Shown piece by piece: positions 62,933-64,000 of a stretch of 64,000 nt of DNA (position 1 is its first letter; the number at the start of each line of letters is the position of its first letter). The notes under the pieces were generated by a model, which saw only the letters and a program-made list of their open reading frames with translations, had not been told where the DNA came from and searched no databases. The DNA lies in NCBI GenBank assembly GCA_905250025.1, contig CAJNOJ010000059.1, forward strand, positions 397,579 to 461,578, written 5' to 3'. A program made the position numbers and the translations under genes. This stretch comes from Adineta ricciae (lineage: Eukaryota > Rotifera > Eurotatoria > Adinetida > Adinetidae).

Positions 62933-64000
62933 AGTTACTCTATTGACAAACAAATGCTAAAAGAAAGAATTAAGATTAGATCGTTTCGAGATCGACATCA
63001 TCGTGAGAAAGTTTTCCTTCATTCATATAGTATATCAACATCAATCATAACAAGAAAATATTATCAACGTACATGATAAAATCTTTCCATTTACACATCA
63101 TTTTCCCCGTAAAAATTGTCCATCGATGATTTGCTTTCTTGTTAATCCAACTTTCAATGTTAATATCTTCATAAAATTGAAGTACCTAGATTGTTCTTTC
63201 GAGAGCAAAAGTACACGATGAAGTGTTCACTAGTCATAAGTAATCTAGTGTGACCACATCGTGCCTATGAATGTCGCTCTCCACGGTTAACTCAGACGAA
63301 TATTGAATGAAAAGAAAAATAACATTTGCTACGATCTTCTAATTGTCCTAAAATTAGCGCTAGATTGACTTGTCTGATGCTCTTGATGAGTATACCGTGA
63401 GTTTGATTATGTTTTTTTCGATGTTATCATCTGCAGAAATGCTTGAAATTATCTTATCAATTCAATGTATTAATTAATTTGTATATTTTCAATAACAGGT
63501 CATGGTACGAAGGTCTGTAAGGGTTTTTATTCGTAGACATACCCGTCTCAAGGAAAGACTAAATAGAGAAGTCAGATAAGATTGAGTTCGACTCTTCATT
63601 GACAATGAGATTGTCCAGGATAGAAGTGAATGTCCAGAGAAAAATAAATGATTCTTATCAGGTGAGGTAGCTTCCTGTTGACGAACGATGAATTCAAATT
63701 TGATGACTGTTACATTTTATTCAATTCGGTCGGAAGAGTACTGTCCTTGTGAATGACCTGTAAGTTGATCCTGATCTACAAGTATGTGTACGCGTGGATT
63801 TTGTGATTTTTTTCACTCACTTATTTCTTGTATTGATTAAACTGGTCGTCTTTCTGCTGATGAACTCTCTTTCACTCTCCGTCTCTCGAATTTCTTTTGA
63901 CCACAAGTGAAATTGTTGACATATGCGCACCAATACTGTGCTTTTTCTTTTCATTCCTTCGTTTTTCTTTCTTCTTTTTTTTGTTCTTTTCATTTTCTGT
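62933..64000. other. Downstream non-coding region
   Basis: About 1.07 kb of AT-rich sequence to the window end with several TTTTTC/TTCTTT runs. No coding frame, tRNA or repeat was recognised. Confidence 0.5.

Noticed and set aside
63570..63610. GAGTTCGACTC resembling a tRNA B-box
   Set aside because: The surrounding bases do not form a T-stem or an acceptor stem, and no A-box lies at the right distance.

Overview
The window is nuclear DNA from an animal. It is AT-rich and gene-dense on both strands, and almost every gene is broken by spliceosomal introns of roughly 49-60 nt with GT...AG ends. The proteins are clearly metazoan (AP-4, BIN3, rabconnectin-3/DmX, RPL3, Regnase-type CCCH protein, YJU2, TRIP12, TTLL11, tropomyosin, CFAP44, an LRRC41-like BC-box protein). 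One gene in the middle is a bacterial-type homospermidine synthase that carries an intron. Tiny introns, an animal gene set, a foreign metabolic gene and possible trans-splice acceptors together suggest a bdelloid rotifer. That placement is inference; no database search was possible.

Layout. 1-3.3 kb: two four-helix membrane proteins on opposite strands flank a small helical protein. 3.3-8.5 kb: a long non-coding stretch leads into the transcription factor AP-4 (TFAP4). 9.3-12.8 kb: an unrecognised protein and the BAR-domain protein BIN3, both on the minus strand. 13.2-25.6 kb: the very large DmX/rabconnectin-3 gene lies directly downstream of ribosomal protein L3 on the minus strand. Only about 200 nt separate the two, with poly(A) signals followed by a 3' splice site just before the start codon, which looks like an operon-type junction. 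27.4-31.7 kb: a Regnase/ZC3H12-type gene converges with the splicing factor YJU2. 33-41.3 kb: the HECT ubiquitin ligase TRIP12. 42.5-44 kb: the homospermidine synthase. 45-57.7 kb: TTLL11 and CFAP44, both axonemal functions, with tropomyosin between them on the opposite strand. 57.7-59.4 kb: a small basic protein and a MARVEL-like membrane protein. 60.2-62.9 kb: the LRRC41-like protein. The last 1 kb is non-coding.

No phage, CRISPR, tRNA, rRNA or recognisable transposon was seen. The strongest leads are the Regnase-like protein that has lost three of its four catalytic acidic residues, the intron-bearing bacterial-type homospermidine synthase between two animal genes, and the RPL3-DMXL operon-like junction. 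Exon joins given with coordinates were checked by reading-frame continuity. For the longest genes (DMXL, TRIP12, CFAP44) only selected joins were checked.
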